Assembly: GCA_036245525.1 (NCBI GenBank)
Contig: BTPG01000006.1
Span: 87,632,639 to 87,696,638, forward strand
Source of the DNA: Semisulcospira habei
Taxonomy: Eukaryota; Mollusca; Gastropoda; Semisulcospiridae
Reading direction: 5' to 3'
DNA: 64,000 bases
Shown here: positions 45,601-59,200 of the stretch, piece after piece
Layout: the number at the start of each line of letters is the position of its first letter
Position numbering within the stretch: the first letter of the stretch is position 1
Translations under genes and position numbers: made by a program
Notes under the pieces: model-generated
Told to the model about the DNA's origin: nothing
Seen by the model: only the letters and a program-made list of their open reading frames with translations
Databases searched by the model: none

Positions 45601-48600
45601 TTCTTTTTCCATGATGCTACGAGTGCAAGTAAGTGTTTCTGATTGTACTTGGCTTTGAAAGAAAGAACGCACAGGTGATAGGTAATGCCCATGCACACGC
45701 CCTGATTCTCATCTGATCCCACTTCCCACCCCTCCCCCTCCCGCCCCCCAACCTTTAGCCTGATATCTTGCGGATGGATATATCACGGTCCCATTGTGTG
45801 GACCCCGATGACCGCGATATGTCGGGTCACAGCTGTACATGTAGGTAGACCCCACACAACTCTAAATGGTCACCTGCCACCCACAAGCCCAAGGTCTACT
45901 CTACATTCCAGAAGAGGTAAAACAAACACTGCCACTTATTAACCCATTCACTGCCAGTGGATCCAGATGTGTTTCTGAAATCTTTGTTAAGAGCCTTGGA
46001 CTGCCAGAGCAGTTTTTGTTGTGATGATTCCTGCAGGAATCTTCGCGAAAAAGAGTGCTACCGACAGCCAAAGGATTAATTTAACGCCAAAGAGCCCCAG
46101 CTGCCAAGAGCCCCAGCTGTTCAAGGACCATGGATACAAAAGTGGTGCCAGCAAGAGGCATAGATCCTCATGAGCGCCTGCAACTGCAGATTCTCAGCAG
46201 TGAAAGGGGTTAACCCTTATCATTCGGAATACACCAGTGTTTGAAATAAGTGCAACTAAAATAGTTCAAAGGTAGTGCCAGAATAGCTTGGTGCCTGTAG
46301 GCGCCAAGCTATTCTGGCACCACCCTTGAACTAAAGCCATTGGCTTATATCCTTATCTGTAAGTACTATAATATAGCTTGCATATGGCAGCGTACAAATT
46401 TGAAGTTTTTCACCTCAGTATGATATGGGTTAACTGATGTTCCCAAATATGAGCTAAAAGCAGATGCTACCAGGATGGAAAACAGCTGTATTTCTTTATT
46501 TTATTTTGTGGTATGTAACTGGGTACATGTTGATAGTATTATATAGACAAATGACTTACTCGTTTGCTGTTCCGTTTCTTCTCAGGCTCCGCTCCTTCAT
46601 CTTCATCTGTGACGTACCCTTCGTTGGCATCAGAATCAGACGGCAGCTTCTTGCCCTAGGACAAGATATCACCAATTAACCATGACTGCCATCAACTACC
46701 TTATTCAGATTCTGAAAACTTAATTGTACCTAGTTTGGGAAAGTTTCCTTTCAAAAATGTAAAAGACTGTTATATTACAATTTGCACTGAATTCCACACA
46801 AACATCTTTCTACATGCATGTGTATTTTTTTGGAAAATATGCTTTTTAGGGGGAGTATGCCCGTTTGAATTTAGTATGTGTGTTAGATGTTGGGGAGGGT
46901 AGGGTGTGGGGGTGGAAGAGGTGTGGGACAGGGGGGTGGGCCTGGAAAAGGTGCGGGGCAGGGGGTTGGGGTGCAGTGCTTGCAGTTTCAGACAAATGTT
47001 ATCAATAAGAAATACTGTGTGTGCTGCTCTACAAATTTTTACCCTCTGGCTGTCCATAGTGCTTTTTGTTGAGGTGATTCCTGCAGGAATCACCTCAACA
47101 AAAAGCGCTATAGCTAGCCAAAAGGTTAAGGTTCAAATCACACAGAAGCATGCACATATCTGAAAGACAAAAAATGTTTGCGAAAAAATCCTCAGGCGCC
47201 CCCTCAAATACCTTGATCAAAATGCGTCCCTTGAGCGTTTCTGGAGAGGGCAGGCAGCTCTGTTTCTCATCCGCAGAGTTGAGGTAGAGACGATCCCCAA
47301 ACACCTCCGCCATGCAGGCTGCCATCACCTTCTGCTGCTTGATGCTGCAGTGGTTCTCGATCGACAATATCACAGGATAACTGTAAAATAATTGCGACAA
47401 AAACACAAGCCATAGAAAGCTATGTAAGACAGGTAATGAAGTGGTGTGCGAAATGTCCTCTGGCCGATGTTAGCCAGAGCTGGCCTGTGCACTGTCATGC
47501 GCAGGCCAGCTCTGGCTAACATTGGCCAGAGGACCATTTTTGCCCCAAACAAGGACCCATCATCTAGTTTCAAGTGTACATGCTGCACATGGCCCAACAA
47601 AATAAGGTACTCTAGTCATTGTTAGCTGTGCATCAGGCCAACTCTGACTTCCACCTGATGACTTTTTGCTACCAGGGCTATGAATCATCATTACATGACA
47701 AACATACTGCCTGCAAATGGTTCTAAAACAAGGCCTTAACACTTTGGCTCTGGGAATCATGATGACAAAAAGCACTACTGAGAGCCAAACGGTTAAATAT
47801 GCATTTTTCTTTAAAACGTATTTTTTCGAAAAATACTTACCAATGACATGACAAATGGGAGTGTCTACTACGTGCTCAAATTCTAGCCTACGAACCCGTT
47901 GTGTGCAAACACAACCCGGGAGGCACTCGGGGAACCCTCCAGAGGGGCCAAGAGTTGTCTCCCGGACCTGCCTATCCGGTTCCGAGTCACCTGACTCGCC
48001 AGTCAGATACTAGGCTCACCAGCGGCAAGCGGGGCAGGTGGGAGGGTCCTCCGTGTCATGTCATCGGTAAGTATTTGTTTCTTCAAAAACATTACCGATG
48101 ACATGACTGAATGGAAGTGTCTACTACTTACTCATTCTAGCCTAAGAGCCAGTTGTGTTAGGACACAACCCGGGAGGCACTCGGGGAACCCCGAGGGGAC
48201 CCAGAGTTGTCTCCCTATACCCACCACCCGGAAGCCGGGTACCCATAATCCCTCAGTCTAGTCTACTTAGGCGCACGATTCGGTCGTCTTGCGCTCGGCT
48301 CTAGCCTACGGACTTTGGTTTTCGACCGTTCTCGGGTTCGGACTTGCTGTTGGAATGAAGAGCGGGAGATAGGATCGTTTCGTCGGCCCTGCCTGTGCTG
48401 CTGCGTGGTTTTCTCGTCCCCACTGCTTGGCGCCTGCGCTTCGGCCTCTGGTGAGCTGTCCGGTGATCTTCGCCGGTCGTGCCAGGCGGGTTTTTGGACG
48501 TCTCCCCCCGTTCCCCTTCGGCGGAGAGGTAAGGTAGCGGGATTGACCCTCGGCTGGTTCCCGGGCTGGGCACTGGTTGTGCAGGTACGAAGTTTTTCGT

Positions 48601-51600
48601 CTTCTTCTCACTGTAATTGTGCCCCCACTCACCTTCGGTGAATCGTAGAGAAGTTTCCTACGCTTTTGTACCATGGGTGTGGAGAATTCTTTTACTCCAT
48701 GGCCTGATTAGCTGAGTGGCACAGCTTGAGTCACGCCTTGTCATCGCGTGGTTTGTTCGGGACCAGCGCCTGTTCTGTTTTCGCTCACGGGTGATGGATT
48801 TAAGCGCACACTCGCATACGCAGGCATACGCGGTAGACAAGTGCTCACGTACCTTAGAGAGTGGATATACGTTCCGGCGGGCAGCTGGGGGGTTTACGCT
48901 CCTTGGCTGGGCGGGCCCCTTGTGGCATGTCCACATAAAGTGGTGATTTTCTGCCCCAGATGTTTTTCTTGTCTTGATTGTCATTGCGTATTGAGTTGTA
49001 CAGCATGCGGCCGGTGTTGGTTTTTTTTTTTCCACACACGGTCACCCTTAGTAATAATGTTTGGGGGCCTGACTCCGTTTGTCACAGGGGTTGGTACATA
49101 TGTTGTTGCTCACCTTAGCACTTGACGGCGGTGAATCTACCTCGTTACTGCACTGCTAGATTGCAGACGGGCAGTTTGGTACCTCGCTTCCGTCATGACG
49201 TATTCGTCTTTTGTGTACATATGTTGTTCCCTCGCCTTAGCGCTTGGCGGCAGTGGGCCTGCTTGCTTACTGCACGGCTAGTTGTCGGCATGCAGTTTGC
49301 AGACCTGTTTACCCAAGAATACACTTTTTGAGAAACTGACAACTCACTGGCTTGGGAATAATTACACATGTGAGGTCCAAAGTACACAATTAGTCAGTTG
49401 AAAGTACACTGACTACACCCAGGGGGTAAACAGGTCTGAGTTTGGTACCTCGCTTCTGTCATGACATGTTTGACTTTTGCTACATATGTTGGTTGCTCAC
49501 CTTAGTGCTTGAGGGCAGTGAGTCTACCTTCTTGCTGCACTGCTGGCGTGCAGGCTTGACAGTCTGTTACCCCGCTTGGTGCTTGTGTGTTTTGTTGTTA
49601 CGAAGGCTACCGTTCGTGGCTTAGTCCCACAGGACTCGCCCGCAGGCCTTCGGGTGTTATCTGTTGCAGGGATGCGCTACCCATTCACACAGATGACAGT
49701 GGCTAGTTCAGCCCCCAGGGGTCTTTCGCCACTGCACCGGATGCCCCGCCGACCATGCTTGCTTTGCAAGCGATCGGCACCGGTTTAGGCGCCTTCCAGA
49801 CACTGCGGGTTTCCGCACGACAACGGACGGCCCTGGGAGAGAAGCCACACCGGATGTCGCGACTAGTGCGCGAGCATGGATCGTGGAGGCCGCTGCCAGG
49901 GGGAGCGCACGGGAACAGCCTCTGGCAAGGCCCGCTCGGAAAGACAATTACGCACACGTCCGACGTCTTAGGACGTTGCAGTACACTACCACCTTGAGAG
50001 GACAAGCAGCTTCTCGGCTGTGAGCCCCAGCCCGGCTGCTACTGGTAGGTGTGTTCTTCATGTCCAGGCAGCGCCCATTGGGACTAGGCCTGTCTTCCGA
50101 CACGGGAGGTGCCTCCTTCCACATTGGGATGATTGCGTCACCTGGCCTCAGCAGCGCGGATGGCAGCATTGAAGCGTCTGCAGGCGGGAGCGACCTATGC
50201 TGTTGGTGCTTGAAGGATCCCGTTCCGCCCCGATGAAGAGGGGCATGCCGATGTCCTTCACGCAAGGCAGATGTTCCGGTGGCCGTCGGACAACCACTGG
50301 GTCGGGTCTCCTATGCGCAGGATGTGGATACGCCTTCCAACGTATCCTTGGCACCGGTCGCTTGAGACCAGGACGTCCCTGTGGGAATCCCCACACCGGA
50401 TTCAGTGGACTAGTGCACGAAGTGGGCCTGGATCGATGAGGCCGCTTCCAGGAGGGAGCGCGCCCGGACTAAGACTTCCAAGAAGCCATGTCCACTATCT
50501 GCCCCACTTGTCTCCAAGAAGCCCGCGGGATCCCGCTGGGGGTCCCCCTTACCGGCAAGAAAGCCCGCCTCCCTCGGAGCCCGGCTCAGAGACATTCACG
50601 TGCACGTCCAGTAAGAATGCTCGTCTCCAAGGAAGCGGAGACTACTATCAACACAGTTCCGGGACACCTCTCGTCCCGCTCGCTCTGCGCGGCGCCAGAG
50701 TAGGGACCACTATCGGACTGCTGAGGACATGCAAGCTATGCGGAGGCTTCCAGTGACCGTCGGATAACCATACAGTCTGTCTCCTGTGCGCTGGGTGTGC
50801 TTCCGACCACTCTTGTAACGTCTGTGCTACCTGGCCGGAGCTGCGATGGTCTAATCTCTGGAACTTTAGAGGAGGGAGACTCCTACCCTCTCGGGTACTT
50901 GAAGATTGCCGAGACGCCTTCCGCTGTGCCCCCGGCACCGGACGTGCGAGACCAGCTGGATCCGACACAGAAAACGCCACTGAGTAATCGAGGGATTAGT
51001 GCAGTGTGGGAGTTCGACCGTCAAGACCGCCTCCGTTAGAGAGCGCACCCGGATACAGCTGGTGGAAAGAACCCGCCTCTCCCAAGAGCCTGGTTTGGTG
51101 GGACGCTCGTGGCGTCCCTCCTCCACCGTCGTTCCCCACTCGTCTCTGAAGAAGCCGCCGGGATCCCGCTGGGGGTCCCCTGGCCGGCAAGAAACCCGCC
51201 TCTCCCAAGAGCCTGGTTCACAGAGACATTCACGCACTCGTCCGGAACCTCCTGGTTGTGAAGAGCGTAGACACAGGGATTCTACTCGACGTTATCGCTC
51301 TCCCTCGCAAGATCATAAGAGGACCTTCCCGCTCGGGTGCTTGGAGTTGCCCAAGACGCCTTCCGCTGTGCCCCCGGCACCGGACGCGCGAAACCAACTT
51401 GATCCGACACAGAAGACGCCACTTGAGTATTCAACGGATTAGTGCACAGAAACCCGCCTCTCCCAAGAGCCTGGTTCATTCCCCACTCATCTCTGGCCGC
51501 AGGGATCCCCTTGCCGGCAAGCAACCCGCCTCTCCCAGGAGCCTGGTTCACAGAGACTTACACGCACTCGTCCGGATCCTCCTGTTCGCGAGGATCGTAG

Positions 51601-54600
51601 GCGCTGGGATTCTACTCACCGTTATCGCTCTGCTTCGCAAGATCGTAGGAGGACCTTCTCCACTCATCGTTCGACGGATCAGGACTCCCTCGACTGGTTT
51701 CGCCTTCTTCGCGTTCCTCATCTCGTTCGGACTCCCGTTCGTCCCGTTCCTCTTCCCATCGACCGGCCACTTCCCCTTCCCTCGTCCTCTCCGTTCCGTT
51801 CCTCCTCGTCGAAGCCGTTCTCCTCGTCGGAACCCGCCTTCGTCAAACGGGAGAACCTCGCCGCGTCGCTCCGTCTTCGCTCTCCCCTTTGGAGGGAGTC
51901 TTCGACCTGCGGTTCGCCGTCAGCGGGTTTCCCTCCCTCGGAGCCCTCCTCGGTCGCCGGTTCCAGACAGCGGGACTTTGACACCCTGAGTTTGACGGCT
52001 GACGACCCCTCGGACTGGTGGCTCGGACGTCTCAGCCATTTCTCCTCTTCCTCTTCTTCGGTTTCCAGTGCTGCGGTTCCATCAGACCTGTTCTTCTGCG
52101 CGGATGGACACTCGGCCGGCGCTGGACGGGACATCCAAGCTCATCGCCGCCGCCCGGCTGCGGAAGTTGCCCGGCATCGCCCCTTGACTCACCGGGGGTT
52201 CTCATCCATCGTGGACACTGGGGAACCAAGGCGCAGCCCCTTCTCCCTGACGTCTAACCATCTCGACAACTCTCGTTGGGCACCCGGGGGGTGCCGTACT
52301 TCGGACAGGTGGTACCGCTTGGCTGTGCTCGGGGTGGAGGCCTAGCCACTACACGGAGTCGAATCTACTCACCTTAATCGTCTCTAAGCCCGGCTGCTCA
52401 AGCTACGCTTCCTACTTCCGTGATTCTTCTCGAGGTCCAACCCTCCGACCTTCGGACTTCGCGGACAAGAGCGTGCTTAGCTTGGATCTGACGCGGACTA
52501 CTAGGCCTGCTTCTTCTGCTCGTGGGGGGAAGGATAGGTCACAGGAGCTTCTCCTCTTCGGCTACGCGACAGCGGAGGTGTACTTCCAGGATCAGGGCAG
52601 CTGGCGATCCTCCGACCAGTGCATACCCCCTACCCTGGTGCTTGGGGAAAGAACTTCATCTCCCTCCGTGCGTGACGCTACCTGGACCGACGGTAGATCT
52701 GGGCCAGTCTTCCCCGGTGGGACCAGTGGCTACACACGGAATACACCAGGACACCTTCGGAGGATCGGCGCATGAGACCAGGATGATCCTACGTTTTCAG
52801 TGGACTGGGGCACAAGATGGGGCCTTGACCGAGGCCGCTACCCGGACGGAGCGAGCCCGGACACAGCTTTTGAGAAGCAGAGAACTCGCCTCACAGAGCC
52901 CAGTTCAGAGAGTCGCGCTTGGTGACGTCCCACGTACAATCTCGGTACCCACTCGTCTCCAAGTAAGCCACCGGGATCCTGCTGGGGGTCCACTTGCCGG
53001 CAGGAACCCGCCTCTCCTCAGAGCCCGGGTCGGAGAGACTTACACGCGCTCGTCCGGAGCCTCCTGTCGACTCCCCTCGGGAGGAGTCATCGAATGCTAC
53101 GTCTTGCCCTTGCAGCCATACGGCGCCTGAGGGATGTTGCCGTGGTGGATTGGTTAACGAGCTTCAGGAGCTACGCCTCACCCTGTCTGCCTACAGTTCG
53201 AGGGAACAATTACGTACAGCTCCTCTCGGACCATACCTTACCTGGACCGCCGCGCCTTGGTCCACAGGTTCACCTTGCGCCCGCTTACGGGGCGCTATTC
53301 CACCAGGAGACCACGTAGCAAATCCCTGTACAAGCCTCATGGGTGCCTACGACATAGCCGTTCGCTTCGGACGCGCTCGCCTCTTTGCCGGTTCCGGCAG
53401 CACTGACGCTACATGCCGGACGTTCTTCCTGGTTAAGCTCAGTCATACGTTCTGAATTACAGGACCCCTCCCTCAGGGAGGTTAGAGGCTACAGGTACGT
53501 TATCAAGGCACTTGCAGGGCCACGAACGTCACATTCGTCAGGGACTGTACTGTCTTGCACTTCGTGGCCACTGGAGGCTGGCGGGCAGGATGACTTCGCC
53601 CGCCTCGATTGCAGAGCTCTGCCAGGCCAGAGAGACTCCTCGCTCTGGTGGAGGCCTTTTTGCGGGGGGCACAACTCCCTCCTGGCGCCTCAGCGCCGTA
53701 GGTATTCACCTACCTAGGGTCGTCGGGAGTTTGCGTTAGGGAGGACGGCCCTTGGGCCCTAAGGTGTGCTGGAGCGCGGCACCCACCTCCTGTTTGCAAT
53801 TCTTCCAATCAGTCATGTCATCGGTAATGTTTTTGAAGAAACAAATTCATTTTTCTTTAAAAGGTATTTTTTCGAAAAATACTTACCGATGACATGACTC
53901 AAACGACCCTCCCACCTGCCCCGCTTGCCGCTCGTGCGCCAAGTATCCTGACTGAGGGATTATGGGTACCCGGCTTCCGGGTGGTGGGTATAGGGAGACA
54001 ACTCTGGGTCCCCTCGGGGTTCCCCGAGTGCCTCCCGGGTTGTGTTCTAACACAAACTGGCTCTTAGGCTAGAATGAGTAAGTAGTAGACACTTCCATTC
54101 AGTCATGTCATCGGTAAGTATTTTTCGAAAAAATACCTTTTAAAGAAAAATGAATTTTTCGAAAAAATACGTTTTAAAGAAAAATGCATTTATTTCATCA
54201 AAAACATTACCGATGACATGACAAATGGGAGAATCACGAATAGGAGGAGGGTGCCGCACCGGTACTACCGGCGACCAAGACCGTCCTCCCATTGCTAATT
54301 CCCAGGTAGCTAGCTAGGTGCGTACCTATGGCGCCTGCTGCGCCGGGAGGGAGTGCTGTGCCACCGTGAGGTCCCCCATCAAGGCGAGGTTGTCTCGCTG
54401 TCCTGCCAGATCCCGAAGGTAGAAACGAGCGAAGGTAGATTCTGCTCGCCAGCCCACCGCGGCCATGATGTCCTTGACAGCGCAGTTCCGATCGAATGCG
54501 ACGCTGGTGGCCATGGCGCGTACTTCGTGTGCGCGGATCTTCAGTCTCTGCGCTACGCGTGGGGAGAGATCCATGTATGCCGATCGTATTACCCAGCGCA

Positions 54601-56186
54601 GCCAGGAGGAGATCGTCTGGGCTGTGATATCAGTCTTGCCCTGGCGTATGGGCAGGAAGAGGCGGGAGCGCCCTCTACGGGTAACTTTGGTACGGCGCAG
54701 GTAAATGCGTAGGGCACGCACGGGATCCTGTTGCCGAGTCTCCGGAGAGCAGTCAGGCTCTCCCAGGGGCCGCAAGGTGATGATCTGTGGGGCAGTTAGA
54801 GGCGACCTTGTTTTGGCAATAAAGTTGGGGTCCGTTAAGAGCTGCACGGAGCGATCTGCCCTGAACTAGAGGCAGTCTGGGCGGGTAGAAAGCGCGTGTA
54901 GCTCGCTAACTCTGGACGCGGTGGCCAAGGCTAGAAGGAAGCAGGTCTTGCGTGTCACATTCGCCAGAGGGGCGAGAGCGAGTGGCTCGAAGCGGGATGA
55001 ATTCAGCCACGTCAGGACCCAAGGTAGGTCCCAGCGAGGAACGAGAGAACGCTGAGTCGGACGTTGGAGGCTGAAGCTGGACATGAGGTCGGAGAGGTCC
55101 TTACAGGCGCCGGGGTCTGGAAGGCCGAGATGGCGGTAAGTGTCGGCGACCATGGATAAGTATCCCCTGATGGTGATGGGCGCCAAACCTTGGACCTCGA
55201 AGAGCCAGAGGAGAAAGTCCGCGAGCTGGGGGTTAGTCAGTCCGGTGGGTAGGAGGCGACGGGCGTCGCACCAGGAACACAACACGCGCCACTTCCCTTC
55301 ATAAACACGCCGGGTGGACGGCTTGCGGGCTGCAGCGATAGCCTCCACTGCTGCACAAGAGAAGCCTCGAGCGGTGAGGGCGCGCTGCACAACCTCCAGG
55401 CGTGAAGGGACAGGCGTTCTGGACAAGGGTGGAAGAGAGCCTGCCTGGGCTGCTTGAGCATAGAACGGGGCGTGGGAAGGCGCAGGGGGGGAGAGGTGGC
55501 GAGGTTGAGTAGGTCGGTGGTCCAGGACCGGGACCAAGCCAGCGGGGCGACCAGAAGCAGGACTGCGTTGCTCTCTCGAAGCTTGTGGAGGACCTTGGGA
55601 ATGAGGACTGTCGGAGGGAACGCGTAGGCGATGAGGCCGTCCCAAGGAATCGAGAGGGCGTCGACTGCCCAGGCCAGCGGGTCTGGAATCGGGGAGACGA
55701 AGAGGGGAAGCTGGTGGTTCCACCTCGTAGCAAAGAGGTCGAGTAAGGGAGTCTCCCAACGGGTGCAGATCATCTTGAAGATATCCGGGCGCAACGTCCA
55801 TTCTGTGTGGAGCAACTGGCCGCGGAGAGAGAGAGAGTCCGCCAACACATTCAAGTGGCCAGGAATGTGTCGTGCGAGGAGGGTAATGTCGCGTTCCTCG
55901 GCCCAGCGCATCAAACGGAAGAGGAGCATACAGAGGTCGGGAGAGCGGGTGCCCCCCTGCCTCTGGATGTAGGCCACCACCGTCGAGTTGTCGGAGAGGA
56001 CGAGAAGCCGCTGGTTCCTGAGCTGGCTCTCCCAAACGAAGAGGGCTTGCCAGACTGCTTGCAGCTCTAACCAATTGCTGTGCGTGTCCGCAAACTCCGG
56101 GGGCCAGAGGCCGGACGCCGGGCGAATTGAGGAAGTAGGTGGGCTCCCCACCCCGAGAGGCTCGCGTCGACACACAGGGAGAGGTG

Positions 56187-56218
<32 letters not shown>

Positions 56219-59200
56219 GGACAAAGGGACTCCCGAAGCCAACCAGGCCGTGTCGGTCCAGCGTAGAAGATGAGGGCGAACCAGGGGGGATACCGGGACC
56301 AGGGTGGTGAGGTCGCCGGAAGAGGGTCTCCAGAGGAGCAGGAGGTGCAGCTGAAGGGGGCGGGCGTAGAGGCGACCCAGGGGGAGAAGCTCCGCCGCTG
56401 CGTTGATCAGTCCGAGGAGTTGAAGCCAAACTCGGGCGGGAGCTGCTTCCTGCTGAGCTAGCTGGTTGGCGAAGGCGGACAACTTCCGAATCCGGGGATC
56501 CGGGAGGCGAACCACAAGGAACCCCAGTCGCGACAGCAGACGCATCAGTGTATCCCTGTCCGCTTCCATGACGGACTCGACGTGGTTCCTCAGGAAGAGA
56601 TCGTCGAGGTAGTTGGACATAGGGCTGAGAGACGACTGCCGTGCCTTGGCCATTACTGCATCCATCAAGCGGGTGAAGACCCAGGGGCTGAGGTTGAGGC
56701 CGAAGGGGAGGGCTCGAAACTGGTAAACGGTTCCCTCGAAGGCGAAGCGCAGATACCTCAGGGCGGCCGGATGTATGGGTACATGTAGGTAAGCGTCGGA
56801 GAGATCTAGGCTGACGGCGAAATCCATGGGTCGCACCGAGGTACGCAGGGCTCGGGCCGTCTCCATGTGGAAGGAAGGAGCCACGATGAAGCGATTTAGG
56901 GCTGAGAGGTCGATCACTGGGCGCCACTTGCCGCCGGGCTTGGGGACGACGAAGAGTCGGCTGTAAAATCCCAGCGAGTCTGTGCGGCGCACAACCTCTG
57001 TGGCGTCCTTCCTCAAGAGAGAGTCGACTTCCCCCTGTAGGGCGCACTCCTTGAGCGGGTCTGCGGGGATCTCTGTCCACAGCGGAGTAGCGCGCAGAGG
57101 AGGAGGGGAACGAAAGGAGATCTGTAGGCCGAAGGAAACAGTGTCTAAAATCCACGGGTCGTCTGGAATCAGTAATCGCCACTCGTCGCTGAAGAGGGCA
57201 AGCCTGCCGCCGACTGGAAGACCCGAGACGGCCGGCGGAGGCGGAGGAGGGGCGGAGTCACTGAGCCCGCCCGCGCCCAGGGCGACGGGCGGGATGGGGC
57301 CAAGCGGGGGCGGGGGTGTTAGCTTGGCCGGGGCGACCGAAGGCGGGGCGACGGCGACGCAGGGACTGCAGCTGGGCTGTTGACGTCGGGGCGACGGGTC
57401 TGGTGGTCCGCAGGGAGCGACCCACGGCCTTGCGGGCTGACTGAAAGCGCCGAGGAACAGACTTGGGAGGCCACCTGTCCGCATTGGAATCCTTGACGGC
57501 TTGCCAGGTGTCACCAAAGAGAAGGGGTCCCCCGAGGGGGGCCCGACGCAGCTGGGTCTTCAGGTCGGCAGGCATTCCCCGGCAGGCCTGCAGGACAGCG
57601 TCGCGGCGGAGTAAGTCACAATTGGAGGCTGCAGCCATAGCGTTGACAGAAGAGTGATACGCGGCGCGGTTGGCCACTTCAGCGAGGACGAGGAGGTCGC
57701 CAAGAAGGGGGGTCAGGGAAGGGTGCCACGAATCTTCCACGCGCCGGAGGAAGGCTTGCGTAAGGAGCTCCATGAAGCCGGCGCAGGCAAAGGAATTCCT
57801 GACAAGCGAAGCAGTCTTGTCCAAACCCGCGGGGAGCGCGCGCCTGAGGGCAGAGGCCCCACCCGCCTGCACCACGGCGGCTGGGTCCACCGGAGGGAGA
57901 GGGCAGAGGAAGGCCTGGGAATGGCCGGCGTACCACTGCTGGCGGAAGTACATGTCGAGGTCCGGAGGCCATCTGTGGTCCGAGAAGAAATTACTGTCTC
58001 GTGAGTCAGACAACAGGTGGGCCGAAAAAACATCCCGAAGCTCACGAAAGGCGGGGGGCTGAGGGAGAGTCTTGCACTTCTTCACCTGTCTACCCGCGTC
58101 GACGAAGGCAGAAGGCTTCCTCTTCAGGGGGGGGGGATGGAGGGCAGTCCTCTGCCGGAAGCGTGGCGGAGATGAGGCGAGCGACCTCGTCGAGAGCCAG
58201 AAGAACCTCTGTGCGGGAGGAGGCCGGTAACCCGTGGGCTGTCGACGCATCTGAAGGAGAGAGCGGCGAAGGGGAGCGGCTGAGACCTCCTAGGAGAACC
58301 GAGATGGAATCATCAGGGAGAAGACTCAACGAATCGTCGTCCACGACGCCGGGAGCCGTCGAAGAGGGACGGCGACCGTGACTCCGAGAGCGAGCAGCTC
58401 GACGAGGACGAGGGGAGCCATAAGGCGCCGAAGCACGTGGGGGAGAACGACGTCCGCGATGGCGACGCGACGCATTAGAGGAACGGGAACGGCGGCGGCG
58501 ACAAGAGGAGCGACTACCAGCTGGGGACCGCGATCCACGGGAACGAGGAGGAAGGAAAGAGGCTGGGCGAGGGGAAGGGGAACGGAAGGGACGAGGCAGA
58601 CGGCGGGGAACGTGGGACGAACGCCGCGAAGAGGTAGAGCGTGAGGGCCCATGGTCCAGATGACGAGGAGAATCATGATCTTTACGACGCTCACGCGAAG
58701 GAGCGCGAGAGTGGAGGTCAGACTTCGAGCGTAAGGCGGAACTGGACACAGGTAGTGGTGTGGTGAGCGTGCGAGAATGTCTCCGCGAGCCGGACTCTGT
58801 GGCGAGGCGGGTTCGCAGCGGCCGAGGAGGATCCAAGGCCTTCCTAGGAGACGAGTGGGGACCGGTTGACCATGGACGGCGCGAGGCACGTCTCTCCGAA
58901 CTGACCTCTGTCTCGAGATGGGTTCTCTGCCTGGCGTAAGGCTTGGTCCAAGCGCGTTCCCTCCTGGGAACCAGCGCCTCGAACTCCCGACTCCGCACAC
59001 TACCTTGCTGTGTCCGCTGTGGAGATCTTTCCAGACTGGGGCCATCGGGGGCAAGAGCGGTCGGGGCGCCGGAGATGACAGCCGGCACTTCCTCAGGTCT
59101 TGCACTAGGCACAGGTGTCGGGCGCTCACGTCGGTAGAAGCTCCAAAGTTGGGACCAGCGGAGCTCCGGCCAGACGGCGCAAACGTCACACGAACGCTCA

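Larger units (their letters stand above)
48077..54157 (+). mobile_element. DIRS-C: DIRS element inserted inside the ICR of DIRS-B
   Basis: Left end GTTTCTTCAAAAACATTACC, right end AAAGAAAAATGAATTT. Inverted terminal repeats 48092-48258 and 53950-54117 (one indel, one change). Its own ICR at 53812-53898 is the exact inverse of its left and right ends joined. Removing it rejoins GTATTT and TTCG to restore the DIRS-B ICR without loss or gain of bases. The interior is decayed: Cys-rich gag N-terminus, repeated Ser/Arg/Pro-rich gag blocks, and only traces of RT and recombinase, so it is non-autonomous. Confidence 0.92.

Noticed and set aside
48500..54200. A host gene encoding a Ser/Arg-rich splicing-factor-like protein
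   Set aside because: The RS-rich frames lie inside DIRS-B and DIRS-C and match their gag regions, bounded by the elements' inverted terminal repeats.
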